This document shows, one piece after another, positions 36,229-44,417 of a stretch of DNA of 64,000 bases. Made by a program: the position numbers and the translations under genes. The notes beneath the pieces are model-generated. The model saw only the letters and a list, made by a program, of their open reading frames with translations, made no database searches and was not told where the DNA came from. This DNA comes from Planctomycetia bacterium (GTDB lineage Bacteria; Planctomycetota; Planctomycetia; Pirellulales; PNKZ01): NCBI GenBank assembly GCA_021413845.1, contig JAIOPP010000006.1, positions 1 to 64,000 on the forward strand. Reading direction: 5' to 3'. The stretch's first letter is position 1. The number at the start of each line of letters is the position of its first letter.

Positions 36229-38148
36229 ATGCGCCGACTTCTCACCGCCTGGCGATTAGCTACCTGGCGCCGCAAGGTGGTGCCCGCGGTCCATGCTCGC
36301 GGCGCTCGACTCGCCGATCTCGAGGCCGAAGCGCTCCGGAAGGAAAGCCGGTCGGTAGGCTATCGGCTCAAGTGCGGCGAGCCGATTCACAAACTCGTTC
36401 CCGACGCGTTCGCACTTGTGTGTGAAGCGGCCCGGCGGACGATCGGCCTGACTCCTTACGACGTGCAACTCCTCGGCGGCATGGCGCTGTTGGATCGCGC
36501 AGTCATCGAGATGCAAACCGGCGAAGGGAAGACCCTCACGGCTTTGCTTCCTGCTTACGTGCGCTCGCTCGCCGGCAAGGGCATGCACGTCGCCACGGCC
36601 AACGATTACCTCGCCGCGCGCGATGCCGAAACGATGCTGCCGGTCTATCAAGCGCTCGGGCTCACGGTCGGCACGGTCACTGCCGATACGCCGCCGCCGC
36701 AACGGCGCGCCGCTTACCGCTGCGACATTACTTACGGCACGGCGAAGGAGTTCGGCTTCGATTTTCTTCGCGATCGTCTCACCTCGCGCACCGAAACGGA
36801 AGCCGGTCGACGGCACAACGAACTCTCGCCGGGCACCGACTCGCCGTTTCTGCAGCGCCCCGCGTATTGCATGCTCGTCGACGAGGCCGACAGCATCCTG
36901 ATCGACGAAGCGAGCACGCCGCTCGTGATCGGCGGACCACGCTCGGCCGGGAGTGCGAGGCAGGAAGCTTGTTATCGTTGGAGCGCCTCGATTACGGCGC
37001 AACTCGCGGAAGGAACCGACTTCATCAGCGAGCAGCGACCGCGCCGCATCGAGCTCACGGCCGTCGGACGTCGGCATGTGCGCGAGTTGCCGAAGCCCGT
37101 CGCGGCGACCGAAATTTCATTGTCGATGCTCTACGAGTTCGTCGAGAGGGCCTTGCGCGTCGAGCGCGACTATTTGCGCGACCGGCATTATGTCGTGCGC
37201 GAGAATCCGAAAGAGCGCCGTTTGGAGGTCGTGATCATCGACGAATTCACCGGCCGACCGGGCGAAGGGCGCCGTTGGCAAGACGGCATCCATGAAGCGA
37301 TCGAAGCGAAAGAGAAGTTGGAGATTCAATTCAACGAAGGACAAGCGGCCCGCGTCACCGTGCAAGATTTCTTCGGTCGCTATCCGCTGCTCTGCGGCAT
37401 GTCGGGCACGGCGGCACCCTCGCGCGGCGAGTTCCGCGGGATCTACAAAGCCGATGTCGTAACGATTCCGACGCACCGGCCGAGCCGCCGCTTGCTGTTG
37501 CCGGCCCGCGTGCTGGGGACGACCGAAGCGAAGTGGCGGGCCGTGGTCGAGGAAGTGCGCGAGTTGCATGCCGTCGGCCGGCCGGTGCTGATCGGTACGC
37601 GCTCGATCGATAAATCACACCAACTCTCGACGCTGCTGACCGAGGGCGGCATTGCGCACGAAGTGCTCAACGCTTATCGCTTGGCGGAAGAAGCACGGAT
37701 CATCGCGCAGGCCGGCGAGTGCGGCCGAGTCACGGTCGCCACGAACATGGCCGGCCGGGGGACCGATATTCATTTGAGTGCGGAGACGGTCGCGCTCGGC
37801 GGCTTGCATGTCATCGGCACGGAGTTGCACGAAGCCCAGCGGATCGATCGGCAACTCATCGGCCGCTGCGGCCGGCAAGGAGATCCCGGCTCGTTCCGCC
37901 AGTTCCTCGCCCTCGACGACGACATCCTAAAATCCGGCTTCGGCGAAGCGAAAGCGGAGCGAATCAAACAAGTCGGCGCATCGGCAACCGGCCCGCTGGA
38001 AAGCTGGCTCCCCCGCTTCCGCACGGCCCAACGAACGCTGGAGACCCGCCAAGTGACCGGGCGAAAGATGCTGCTACATCAGGAACAGCAAAGGCGTAAG
38101 TCGTTCGGAGAAATGGGGTTGGACGTTTATCTGGATGCTCCGGGGTAA
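36229..38148 (+). CDS. SecA-like ATPase lacking the C-terminal domains
   Basis: 640 aa from the ATG at 36229; an ATG at 36157 would overlap the DUF3467 gene and add a non-conserved extension. The motor is clearly SecA: TPYDVQLLGGMALLDRAVIE, Walker A MQTGEGKT, ITYGTAKEFGFDFLRDRL, LVDEADSILIDEASTPL, a preprotein-crosslinking domain, EFTGRPGEGRRWQDGIHEAI and NMAGRGTDIHLS. The protein stops soon after the second nucleotide-binding domain: the helical wing and the zinc-binding tail of housekeeping SecA (about 850-900 aa) are absent, and the two-helix finger is short. It is therefore a specialised paralogue, perhaps an accessory SecA2-like motor for particular exported proteins. The true secA would lie elsewhere. 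Confidence 0.85.
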   Translation: MRRLLTAWRLATWRRKVVPAVHARGARLADLEAEALRKESRSVGYRLKCGEPIHKLVPDAFALVCEAARRTIGLTPYDVQLLGGMALLDRAVIEMQTGEGKTLTALLPAYVRSLAGKGMHVATANDYLAARDAETMLPVYQALGLTVGTVTADTPPPQRRAAYRCDITYGTAKEFGFDFLRDRLTSRTETEAGRRHNELSPGTDSPFLQRPAYCMLVDEADSILIDEASTPLVIGGPRSAGSARQEACYRWSASITAQLAEGTDFISEQRPRRIELTAVGRRHVRELPKPVAATEISLSMLYEFVERALRVERDYLRDRHYVVRENPKERRLEVVIIDEFTGRPGEGRRWQDGIHEAIEAKEKLEIQFNEGQAARVTVQDFFGRYPLLCGMSGTAAPSRGEFRGIYKADVVTIPTHRPSRRLLLPARVLGTTEAKWRAVVEEVRELHAVGRPVLIGTRSIDKSHQLSTLLTEGGIAHEVLNAYRLAEEARIIAQAGECGRVTVATNMAGRGTDIHLSAETVALGGLHVIGTELHEAQRIDRQLIGRCGRQGDPGSFRQFLALDDDILKSGFGEAKAERIKQVGASATGPLESWLPRFRTAQRTLETRQVTGRKMLLHQEQQRRKSFGEMGLDVYLDAPG

Positions 38149-38255
38149 TCTACAATCAACCGACAAGCCCATAATTCTTTTCGATTTAGGCTTATGGAGC
38201 TACCATAAGCATCACCAAGAGTTGCTTAACGCCGTCTCCCTGCTAAGGTGAAGGG

Positions 38256-39746
38256 ATGTCTAAATGGCTTCCAAAACCGGCCGACTATGCGGCAACATTC
38301 CGAACTCAGAATCCATGGCAGTCGCTCGGCGTGGTTCCAGCCGAGTTGGCGCCTGATACGCAGAGACCATTAGCAGATGTGCTTTGGAAGACGCTTCTCG
38401 ACACCTCGTCAAAGCGACATCAAATCATCTTGGGGCCTCGGCGAGTCGGTAAGACGACCGTTATGTATCAGACAGTGCGCCAACTGTTGAATCGAAAGAT
38501 CGTAGCGGATCGAGTTTGGTGGTTGCGTTTGGATCACCCTCTCCTAATTGATTGGGATTTGGGTGATATGGTCAAGCAGATCATCAAAATCTCTCGGGCT
38601 ACAAACGACGCACCTGCATATGTCCTCCTTGACGAGCTGACCTATGCGAAAAAGTGGGATCTTTGGCTTAAGACGTTTTTTGACGAGAAATGGCCGATCC
38701 GTATCGTCGGCACGTCAAGCGCTACGGCAGCAGTCCGACAACGCGGAACGGAAAGCGGTGTAGGCCGATGGCACGAGCAGTATTTAGCACCCTATCTTTT
38801 TACGGAGTACCTCGACCTAAAGCGAATCACTTATTCGGTTTCGTGTGAGCAATCGCTCGGACAAACCATTGCGAGACTCATTGATCAAGACATGCCCTTC
38901 GACGCTTTGGCTGAAAGTCGAAGGCGATTTCTCCTCACCGGTGGCTTCCCGGAATTGCTACTGGCGGATAGGCGACCTGACGAGGCATCGGAACTGTTGC
39001 GATCACAGCGAGTTCTTCGATCGGACGCCCTAGAGAAAGCGTTGTATAAAGACATCCCGCAAGCATTTAATATTCAAGATCCGACAAAACTCGAACGTTT
39101 GCTTTACATCGTTGCCGGACAGATGACGGGAGTCGTTTCGCCGAATACGATCTCGGCAGGTCTCGAAATGGCCGCAGCGACAGTAGAGAGATATTTGGCA
39201 TATCTCGAACGTGCCTTTATCGTCTTTACGCTTCCAAATTTCTCCCCATCCGAAGAGGCCGTTCAAAAACGTGGAAAGAAGCTTTATTTCGTCGATGGTG
39301 CCGTAAGAAATGCCGCACTTTTGCGAGGTATCGCTCCGCTTAGCGATCCGGCAGAGATTGGAATTTTGGTGGAGAACATGGCCGCAAGCCACCTTCGTGC
39401 TCTCGCCTACCAAGAAGATGTGCGTCTGTATCATTGGAGAAAAAAAGGAGCGGAAGTCGACCTCGTTTACGACCATCCGGACGATCCATTGGCATTTGAA
39501 ATTACAGCTTCAAGGTCGCATGGACATAAAGGCATTCATGCCTTCCATGAGGCATATCCTAAGTTTCGGGGATCGTCCTATATTGTCGGAGACTTCGAAA
39601 AAGGAACTCATCCGACACTGGACCAGCCAGGTACCTTGCCTTTAGATCTCTTTTTTCTCGCGGTCGGCTGTCAGGAACGCCATGCACTCGAAAGCCGTGT
39701 CCGCGTCGGTCTCGACGATGGCGATGGTCAGCTACTACTGTTCTGA
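38256..39746 (+). CDS. AAA+ ATPase with DUF4143 domain
   Basis: 496 aa. An N-terminal P-loop ATPase has Walker A GPRRVGKTT near residue 58 and a LLDELTYAKKW Walker B. The C-terminal part is DUF4143-like (KALYKDIPQAFNIQDPTKL, GAVRNAALLRG) and ends in YHWRKKGAEVDLVYD ... LAFEITASR, a pattern shared with degenerate PD-(D/E)XK nuclease folds. The family is widespread in genomic islands; its function is unknown, with suggested ties to defence or toxin systems. Codon use is visibly more AT-rich than that of its neighbours, and it stands just before a tRNA gene, both consistent with transfer. Confidence 0.85.
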   Translation: MSKWLPKPADYAATFRTQNPWQSLGVVPAELAPDTQRPLADVLWKTLLDTSSKRHQIILGPRRVGKTTVMYQTVRQLLNRKIVADRVWWLRLDHPLLIDWDLGDMVKQIIKISRATNDAPAYVLLDELTYAKKWDLWLKTFFDEKWPIRIVGTSSATAAVRQRGTESGVGRWHEQYLAPYLFTEYLDLKRITYSVSCEQSLGQTIARLIDQDMPFDALAESRRRFLLTGGFPELLLADRRPDEASELLRSQRVLRSDALEKALYKDIPQAFNIQDPTKLERLLYIVAGQMTGVVSPNTISAGLEMAAATVERYLAYLERAFIVFTLPNFSPSEEAVQKRGKKLYFVDGAVRNAALLRGIAPLSDPAEIGILVENMAASHLRALAYQEDVRLYHWRKKGAEVDLVYDHPDDPLAFEITASRSHGHKGIHAFHEAYPKFRGSSYIVGDFEKGTHPTLDQPGTLPLDLFFLAVGCQERHALESRVRVGLDDGDGQLLLF

Positions 39747-39924
39747 TATCCGAATTTCTATCGAGCATCTCGACAATTCTCCGCGACCTATCACATACCC
39801 CCCTTTATTAGGGCAAGACCAACGGTTGCCCCCACTTGACTCAACCTTTGATCTCACCATAAATTAACAGTTTCCGTCAAACGGCCGTCTCGGGCTTTGC
39901 GCTCTCGGGGCACGTCGTCGCATC

Positions 39925-39998
39925 GCCGCTGTAGCTTCAATTGGTAGAGCACCGCTTTCGTAAAGCGGGGGTCGTGGGTTCGAATCCCACCAGCGGCT
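39925..39998 (+). tRNA. tRNA-Thr (anticodon CGT)
   Basis: Cloverleaf with acceptor stem GCCGCTG/CAGCGGC, anticodon stem CCGCT/AGCGG with loop TTCGTAA (anticodon CGT), and T arm GTGGG TTCGAAT CCCAC. The discriminator base is T and CCA is not encoded. ORFs across it are artefacts. Confidence 0.95.
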
Positions 39999-40134
39999 CT
40001 TGTTTTGCGCCGCTCGCAGTCGGGCTCGGTTCGCACGTCGCCCGGGTTTTTGCCGTCGCATCGAATCTATTTTTGCTTGGGGTGCTCGTCTTCGTACGGG
40101 TTCCTTTCCTCGGTCGTATTGGGAGATCGTTCGT

Positions 40135-41460
40135 ATGTCGCAAGGCTTGGAATCGGGTATCAAGCAGTTGGCACTTTCGAACAGTCCGCTGTCGCCTGCC
40201 GAAGTGAAGCAGGCCATGCAAGCGGTCTCGACCGACATGACGAACTTTCGCGCCTTGGCCGATGCGGTCAACGAGCTGGAAGTGAACGAGAACCCGACCC
40301 CGGCCCAAAAGGTTCGGCTCGGCATCTGCTACTACCTGCTCGGCCGCAATCGCTTGGCGACGTCGACCTTGAGCAGTGCCGACGGCAGCGCGCTGGCCTA
40401 CTTCTATCTCGGCAAGGCGAAGTTCTCCCAAGGAGATCACCGCGCGGCCGACGAAGCCTTCCAACAAGCAGCCAAGGGGGGCTTCCCGCACGACGATGTC
40501 ACGCTCGCCCGAGCCGATGCGCTGCGCAACGCCGGCGATGCCAAGGGGGCGCTCACGTTGCTCGATTCTCTCTCCGGCGCGGTCGAGCAAACGGCCGAAT
40601 ATCTCTATCAACGCGGAGCCACGGTCGGCGTGCTCGGCGGCAACCCGACGGAAGTCGTCGCGCTGCTGGAACGGGCCGTCGAACTCGATCCCGGCCATCC
40701 GGGGGCATTGTTCGGCCTCGGCATGGAGAACGATCGCCGCGGCAACGATGAATACGCCTTGGATCTCTACCAACGTGCGGCCGTTCGCTTCCCGACGCAT
40801 GTCGGAGCGCTCTTGAACCTCGGCATCTTGTATGAAGATCGCTTGCAGTTCGAGAAGGCTCGCCAGTGTTATCAGCGCATTCTCGATGCGTATCCGAACG
40901 ATCCTCGGGCTCGGCTCTTTTTGAAAGATGCCCAAGCTTCGAGCGATATGTTCTACGATGAAGATGCGCAGCGCAAGCGCGACCGGATGAGCCAAGTGCT
41001 CGGCATCCCGGTCACCGACTTCGAGCTTTCGGTTCGAAGCCGCAACTGCCTGCAAAAGATGGGGATCATGACCCTCGGCGATCTCACTCGCTGCACCGAG
41101 CAAGAGTTGCTCGGCAGCAAGAACTTCGGCGAGACGAGCCTCAACGAAATCAAAGAGATGATGACGTCGAAGGGGCTGGAGCTCGGACAACTCGCGCACG
41201 AGAAGTCGCACCCGACGACGACGTACGAACCGGAAGCGCTGAGCCCGGACGAGCAAGCGTTGCTCAGCAAGAGCATCGCCGACTTGAACCTTTCGGTTCG
41301 GGCCCGCAAGTGCATGGTCCGTTTGAATATCCAAACCGTCGGCGAGTTGATCCGCCGCACCGGCGACGAGATGCTCGAATGCAAGAACTTCGGCGTGACG
41401 AGCCTCAACGAAGTCCGTGAAAAACTCACGCAATACGGCATCAAGCTCCGTGGAGACTGA
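40135..41460 (+). CDS. TPR protein with two RNA-polymerase-alpha-CTD-like domains
   Basis: 441 aa from the ATG at 40135 (GGGAG site upstream; the frame opens inside the tRNA, so longer starts are impossible). Residues about 20-290 are tetratricopeptide-like helical repeats (for example AYFYLGKAKFSQGDHRAADE). Two domains follow that resemble the helix-hairpin-helix C-terminal domain of the RNA polymerase alpha subunit: one near 300-350 (ELSVRSRNCLQKMGIMTLGD, then NFGETSLNEIKE) and one near 380-440 (NLSVRARKCMVRLNIQTVGE, then NFGVTSLNEVRE). In alpha, this domain binds DNA and activators. The protein probably couples protein-protein contacts through TPRs to DNA or transcription complexes. It is cytoplasmic and is followed by a strong terminator. 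Confidence 0.83.
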   Translation: MSQGLESGIKQLALSNSPLSPAEVKQAMQAVSTDMTNFRALADAVNELEVNENPTPAQKVRLGICYYLLGRNRLATSTLSSADGSALAYFYLGKAKFSQGDHRAADEAFQQAAKGGFPHDDVTLARADALRNAGDAKGALTLLDSLSGAVEQTAEYLYQRGATVGVLGGNPTEVVALLERAVELDPGHPGALFGLGMENDRRGNDEYALDLYQRAAVRFPTHVGALLNLGILYEDRLQFEKARQCYQRILDAYPNDPRARLFLKDAQASSDMFYDEDAQRKRDRMSQVLGIPVTDFELSVRSRNCLQKMGIMTLGDLTRCTEQELLGSKNFGETSLNEIKEMMTSKGLELGQLAHEKSHPTTTYEPEALSPDEQALLSKSIADLNLSVRARKCMVRLNIQTVGELIRRTGDEMLECKNFGVTSLNEVREKLTQYGIKLRGD

Positions 41461-41487
41461 GGTTTAGCCGCCGATATCGAATCGAAC

Positions 41488-41519
41488 AAAAACGCGGCGG
41501 CTCATCCCGCCGCGTTTTT
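41488..41519 (+). terminator. Rho-independent terminator after the alpha-CTD-like gene
   Basis: A perfect 13-bp stem (AAAAACGCGGCGG with CCGCCGCGTTTTT) and a 6-base loop CTCATC, ending in five T. The A-run on the left makes it work in both directions. Confidence 0.9.
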
Positions 41520-41589
41520 CATGCGCCGGCGTCCGGAAACGCTTTGGGAGAGTCTGCGAGGTTTGCTACGATGGTGTTAGGAGGATCAC

Positions 41590-41808
41590 ATGATAGCTTC
41601 TACATCTAAGTTCAACGATTTACTGAGCGAAGTCGGCCGATTGTCGCTCGAAGAACAAACGGAATTCGTGAACGTGCTTCAGCACAGGCTCATCGAACTG
41701 CGGCGTGATGAAATCGCGGCCGACATTGCCGAGGGAATGAAAGAGTTCGCCGAAGGAAAATCGACTCCCACGACCGTCGAGGAGATCATGCGCGAGCTGA
41801 AGTCGTGA
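41590..41808 (+). CDS. Antitoxin-like small protein
   Basis: 72 aa, acidic and helical: EVGRLSLEEQTEFVNVLQHR near the start and an EGMKEFAEGKSTP segment. This resembles the short addiction-module antitoxins paired with RelE/ParE toxins. Its stop overlaps the GTG start of the toxin gene by 4 bp (41805-41808). An AGGAGG site lies just before the ATG. It should neutralise the toxin by binding and repress the shared promoter. Confidence 0.75.
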   Translation: MIASTSKFNDLLSEVGRLSLEEQTEFVNVLQHRLIELRRDEIAADIAEGMKEFAEGKSTPTTVEEIMRELKS

Positions 41809-42086
41809 AGCGAGCGATTCTACAGTCCAAGTCTTTCGCCCGCGCCTCGAAAGCTTATCTCAAGACGCACCCTAAGAGTGCTGACGCAATTGAAGACGTT
41901 CTGAATCTCCTCGCGGCCGATGCGTACGACCCGCGCCTTCGCACCCACAAGCTACAGGGGCGCTTTGACGGTTATTGGTCGTGCAGCGCCGGCTATGATC
42001 TTCGGGTCTTGTTTCAGTTCGTAACTCATAACGGTGAGGAAACGATCCTTCTCCTCTCGCTGGGTACGCATGACGAGGTCTATTGA
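41805..42086 (+). CDS. RelE/ParE-superfamily toxin
   Basis: 93 aa with a GTG start, coupled to the antitoxin by a 4-bp overlap. The pattern FARASKAYLKTHPKSADAIE, HKLQGRFDGYWSCSAGYDLR and a final LLLSLGTHDEVY matches RelE/YafQ-type toxins, which cut mRNA on the ribosome; the terminal His and Tyr fit catalytic positions of that family. Together with the gene before it this is a type II toxin-antitoxin module, placed between housekeeping-like genes. Confidence 0.82.
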   Translation: MKRAILQSKSFARASKAYLKTHPKSADAIEDVLNLLAADAYDPRLRTHKLQGRFDGYWSCSAGYDLRVLFQFVTHNGEETILLLSLGTHDEVY

Positions 42087-42092
42087 ACATCG

Positions 42093-42659
42093 ATGGCTTC
42101 CTGCCCGATCTGCAATCATGTGAATCCGGCCGGCACGGCGCGGTGCGAGAAGTGCGACTCGTGGCTCGCGCAGGCTGCCGACGTCGGGCTCAAGCCGCAG
42201 GTGCGACCCGAGACGGCGAGCGCGAACACCACCGGTTCTGCGTCGCCGCTCACTCCGCAGTTTGCCGACGAACTACTCGCAATCCTCCAGGCGGGACGAA
42301 AGATCGAAGCGATCGCATTGTTTCGCGAGCGAACCGGGCTCGGCTTGCGCGAAAGCAAAGCGGCCGTCGAAGCGCTCGAAGCTGGAAGGCCGTTGCCGAA
42401 CAGCGAAGCTGCTGCCGGAGTCGACGAAGGGAAAGTCGTCGCACTGTTGCGCGAGAATCAATTCATCAGCGCCATCAAAGAATATCGCACGGCGACCGGC
42501 CTGGGCTTGAAAGAGGCGAAGGACGCGGTCGAGGGGATCGCTCGCAAACACGGCATCGTCCCTAAACAGCAGGGATGTCTCGGCGCGCTGCTTCTCCTCT
42601 CGACTGCGATTCCACTGACCATGTGGTGCGTTGCGCAATTCGCGGCGGCAGGCCGATAG
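42093..42659 (+). CDS. Zinc-ribbon protein with two L7/L12-like segments
   Basis: 188 aa. The N-terminus is a zinc ribbon (CPICNHVNPAGTARCEKCDSW). Two related segments follow, near residues 58-94 and 110-150 (LLAILQAGRKIEAIALFRER, GLGLRESKAAVEAL; then VVALLRENQFISAIKEYRTA, GLGLKEAKDAVEGI). They resemble the C-terminal domain of ribosomal protein L7/L12, the part that contacts translation factors. A membrane segment (about 163-185) ends the protein. The function is unknown; it could tether something to the membrane or sense a nucleotide-bound factor. It starts 6 bp after the toxin gene but is probably independent of it. Confidence 0.72.
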   Translation: MASCPICNHVNPAGTARCEKCDSWLAQAADVGLKPQVRPETASANTTGSASPLTPQFADELLAILQAGRKIEAIALFRERTGLGLRESKAAVEALEAGRPLPNSEAAAGVDEGKVVALLRENQFISAIKEYRTATGLGLKEAKDAVEGIARKHGIVPKQQGCLGALLLLSTAIPLTMWCVAQFAAAGR

Positions 42660-42825
42660 CTTCGCGCCAGGTCCGGTTATGCGGGTCGTTCCGCCTGTGT
42701 TAGACCACGCCTGAACGGACGTAAAACCGCGACCTATGTTTGCCGGAATCTCCACTTCGGACCTGCACGCGCTTTCGTAAGCCGGCGGATCGTCGTATTC
42801 AGGCACACTCGCTCAGGTTCGCGTT

Positions 42826-44241
42826 ATGCAAAGCCGTCGGATCACGCAGCACATTTCGCTGCTCGGCATCGTTCTCCGAATGACCGATGTGGCAGGCATT
42901 GCGCTCGGCTTGTACGCCGCTGCGGCATGCGTCGATGTAGAGCCCGCGCATGCCGGCGCCATAGCCGCCGTGGCGGCGATCGCCGTGTTTCATTTGCTCA
43001 GCGAAGTGACCGGGCTCTATCGAAGTTGGCACGGGGTCTCGGCCGATCGCGAACTGCTGTGCGCAACCCTGACTTGGTCCCTGGCGGTACCGGTCCTGTT
43101 CGTGCTCGGCTTTGCGTTCGATACGCTTGCACCGCTTACTACCGAGCTTTCGCATCGTGGGATTCTGCTTTGGGCCGGGCTCGCGCCGCTTGCGATCGTC
43201 GGGCTGCGCTGTGGCTTTCGGATGTACCAACGTCGACAACGGGCCAAGGGGCGCAACGTCCGGGGGCTCGCGATCGTCGGCTGCACGGAGATCGGCTTTC
43301 AACTCGCGCGCAACATCGAACGAGCGCCGTGGAGCGGTCTGCGCACGGTCGGCTTCTTCGACGACCGGCCCGAGGAACGTCGTCAATCGCTGCCGAACGA
43401 CGTGGCGGCCTGTGTCGGCAACATCGAAGAACTCGTGCGCCAAGCGGCCGACGGCCGAGTGCATATGATCTACATCACGCTGCCGCTCAGGGCCGAAAAC
43501 CGGATCAAGAGCGTGTTGCAGCGGCTGGCCGACACGACGGCGTCGGTCTATCTCGTGCCGGATTTCTACGTGTACGAGTTGCTCCATTCGCGATGGATCA
43601 ACGTCGGTGGGCTGCCGGCGGTGAGCATCTTCGAGAACCCGTTCTACGGCGTCGACGGCATGGTGAAGCGCGTGCTCGACGTCACGGTCGGTACGCTGAT
43701 GCTCGTCGGTGCGGCGATTCCGATGCTGTGCGTCGCGGCGGCCGTGAAGCTCTCCTCGCGCGGGCCGGTCTTCTTCAAGCAGAAGCGCTACGGTCTCGAC
43801 GGCCGACCGATCGACGTTTGGAAGTTTCGCTCGATGACGGTTTGCGAAAACGGGGCGGAAGTGACGCAAGCCAAGAAAAACGACATGCGCGTGACCAGGG
43901 TCGGTGCGTTCATTCGCAAGACCTCGCTGGACGAGCTACCGCAGTTGTTCAACGTGCTGGAAGGGACGATGTCGCTCGTCGGTCCTCGGCCGCATGCCAA
44001 CGCACACAACGAACACTTCCGCAAGCAGATCCAAGGTTACATGCTGCGCCATAAAGTGAAGCCGGGCATCACGGGCTTAGCTCAAGTAAGCGGCTGGCGC
44101 GGCGAGACCGACACGCTCGACAAGATGCAAAAGCGCGTCGAATGCGACCATCAGTACATCCGCGACTGGTCGCCGTGGCTCGACATTAAGATTTTGTTCC
44201 GCACCGTGTTTACGGTGCTTTCGAAGCAGAATGCGTATTGA
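42826..44241 (+). CDS. Undecaprenyl-phosphate glycosyl-phosphate transferase (WcaJ type)
   Basis: 471 aa. About four N-terminal membrane segments (residues 15-115), a Rossmann-like middle domain (RGLAIVGCTEIGFQLARNIE ... VGFFDDRPEE), a fifth hydrophobic segment near 285-310, and the catalytic bacterial sugar-transferase domain (SRGPVFFKQKRYGLDGRP, KTSLDELPQLFNVLEG, GPRPHA, KPGITGLAQVSGWRGET). The enzyme transfers a sugar phosphate from its UDP form to undecaprenyl phosphate and so starts an exopolysaccharide repeat unit at the inner face of the membrane. No other polysaccharide genes are adjacent. Confidence 0.92.
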   Translation: MQSRRITQHISLLGIVLRMTDVAGIALGLYAAAACVDVEPAHAGAIAAVAAIAVFHLLSEVTGLYRSWHGVSADRELLCATLTWSLAVPVLFVLGFAFDTLAPLTTELSHRGILLWAGLAPLAIVGLRCGFRMYQRRQRAKGRNVRGLAIVGCTEIGFQLARNIERAPWSGLRTVGFFDDRPEERRQSLPNDVAACVGNIEELVRQAADGRVHMIYITLPLRAENRIKSVLQRLADTTASVYLVPDFYVYELLHSRWINVGGLPAVSIFENPFYGVDGMVKRVLDVTVGTLMLVGAAIPMLCVAAAVKLSSRGPVFFKQKRYGLDGRPIDVWKFRSMTVCENGAEVTQAKKNDMRVTRVGAFIRKTSLDELPQLFNVLEGTMSLVGPRPHANAHNEHFRKQIQGYMLRHKVKPGITGLAQVSGWRGETDTLDKMQKRVECDHQYIRDWSPWLDIKILFRTVFTVLSKQNAY

Positions 44242-44247
44242 GGAAGG

Positions 44248-44340
44248 GATCAGGGGTCGGGGGCCAGGGGTCAGTTAAGACCTGAGCCCCGCGGAACTCC
44301 CGTCTTCTACTGATCCCCGACCTCTGACCTCTGACCCCTG
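44248..44340. repeat. GGGGTC-rich inverted repeat
   Basis: The arm at 44248-44274 (GATCAGGGGTCGG...) is partly repeated in inverted form at 44310-44340, whose reverse complement begins CAGGGGTCAGAGGTCAGAGG. Each arm is itself built from imperfect GGGGTCAG units. Such intergenic elements look like REP-type dispersed repeats. It lies between two convergent genes. Confidence 0.6.
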
Positions 44341-44354
44341 CCTAAAAAAAGAAA

Positions 44355-44386
44355 CCGGCCCGGGGTTTGATCCCCGGGCCGGCTTT
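44355..44386. terminator. Bidirectional rho-independent terminator
   Basis: An 11-bp perfect stem, CCGGCCCGGGG with CCCCGGGCCGG, loop TTTGAT, flanked by an A-run on the left and CTTTT on the right. It separates the convergent wcaJ-like gene and the Cys-rich gene and can stop both. Confidence 0.9.
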
Positions 44387-44417
44387 TATTCAGCAACACA
44401 TTTCCGAATCGCAACGC

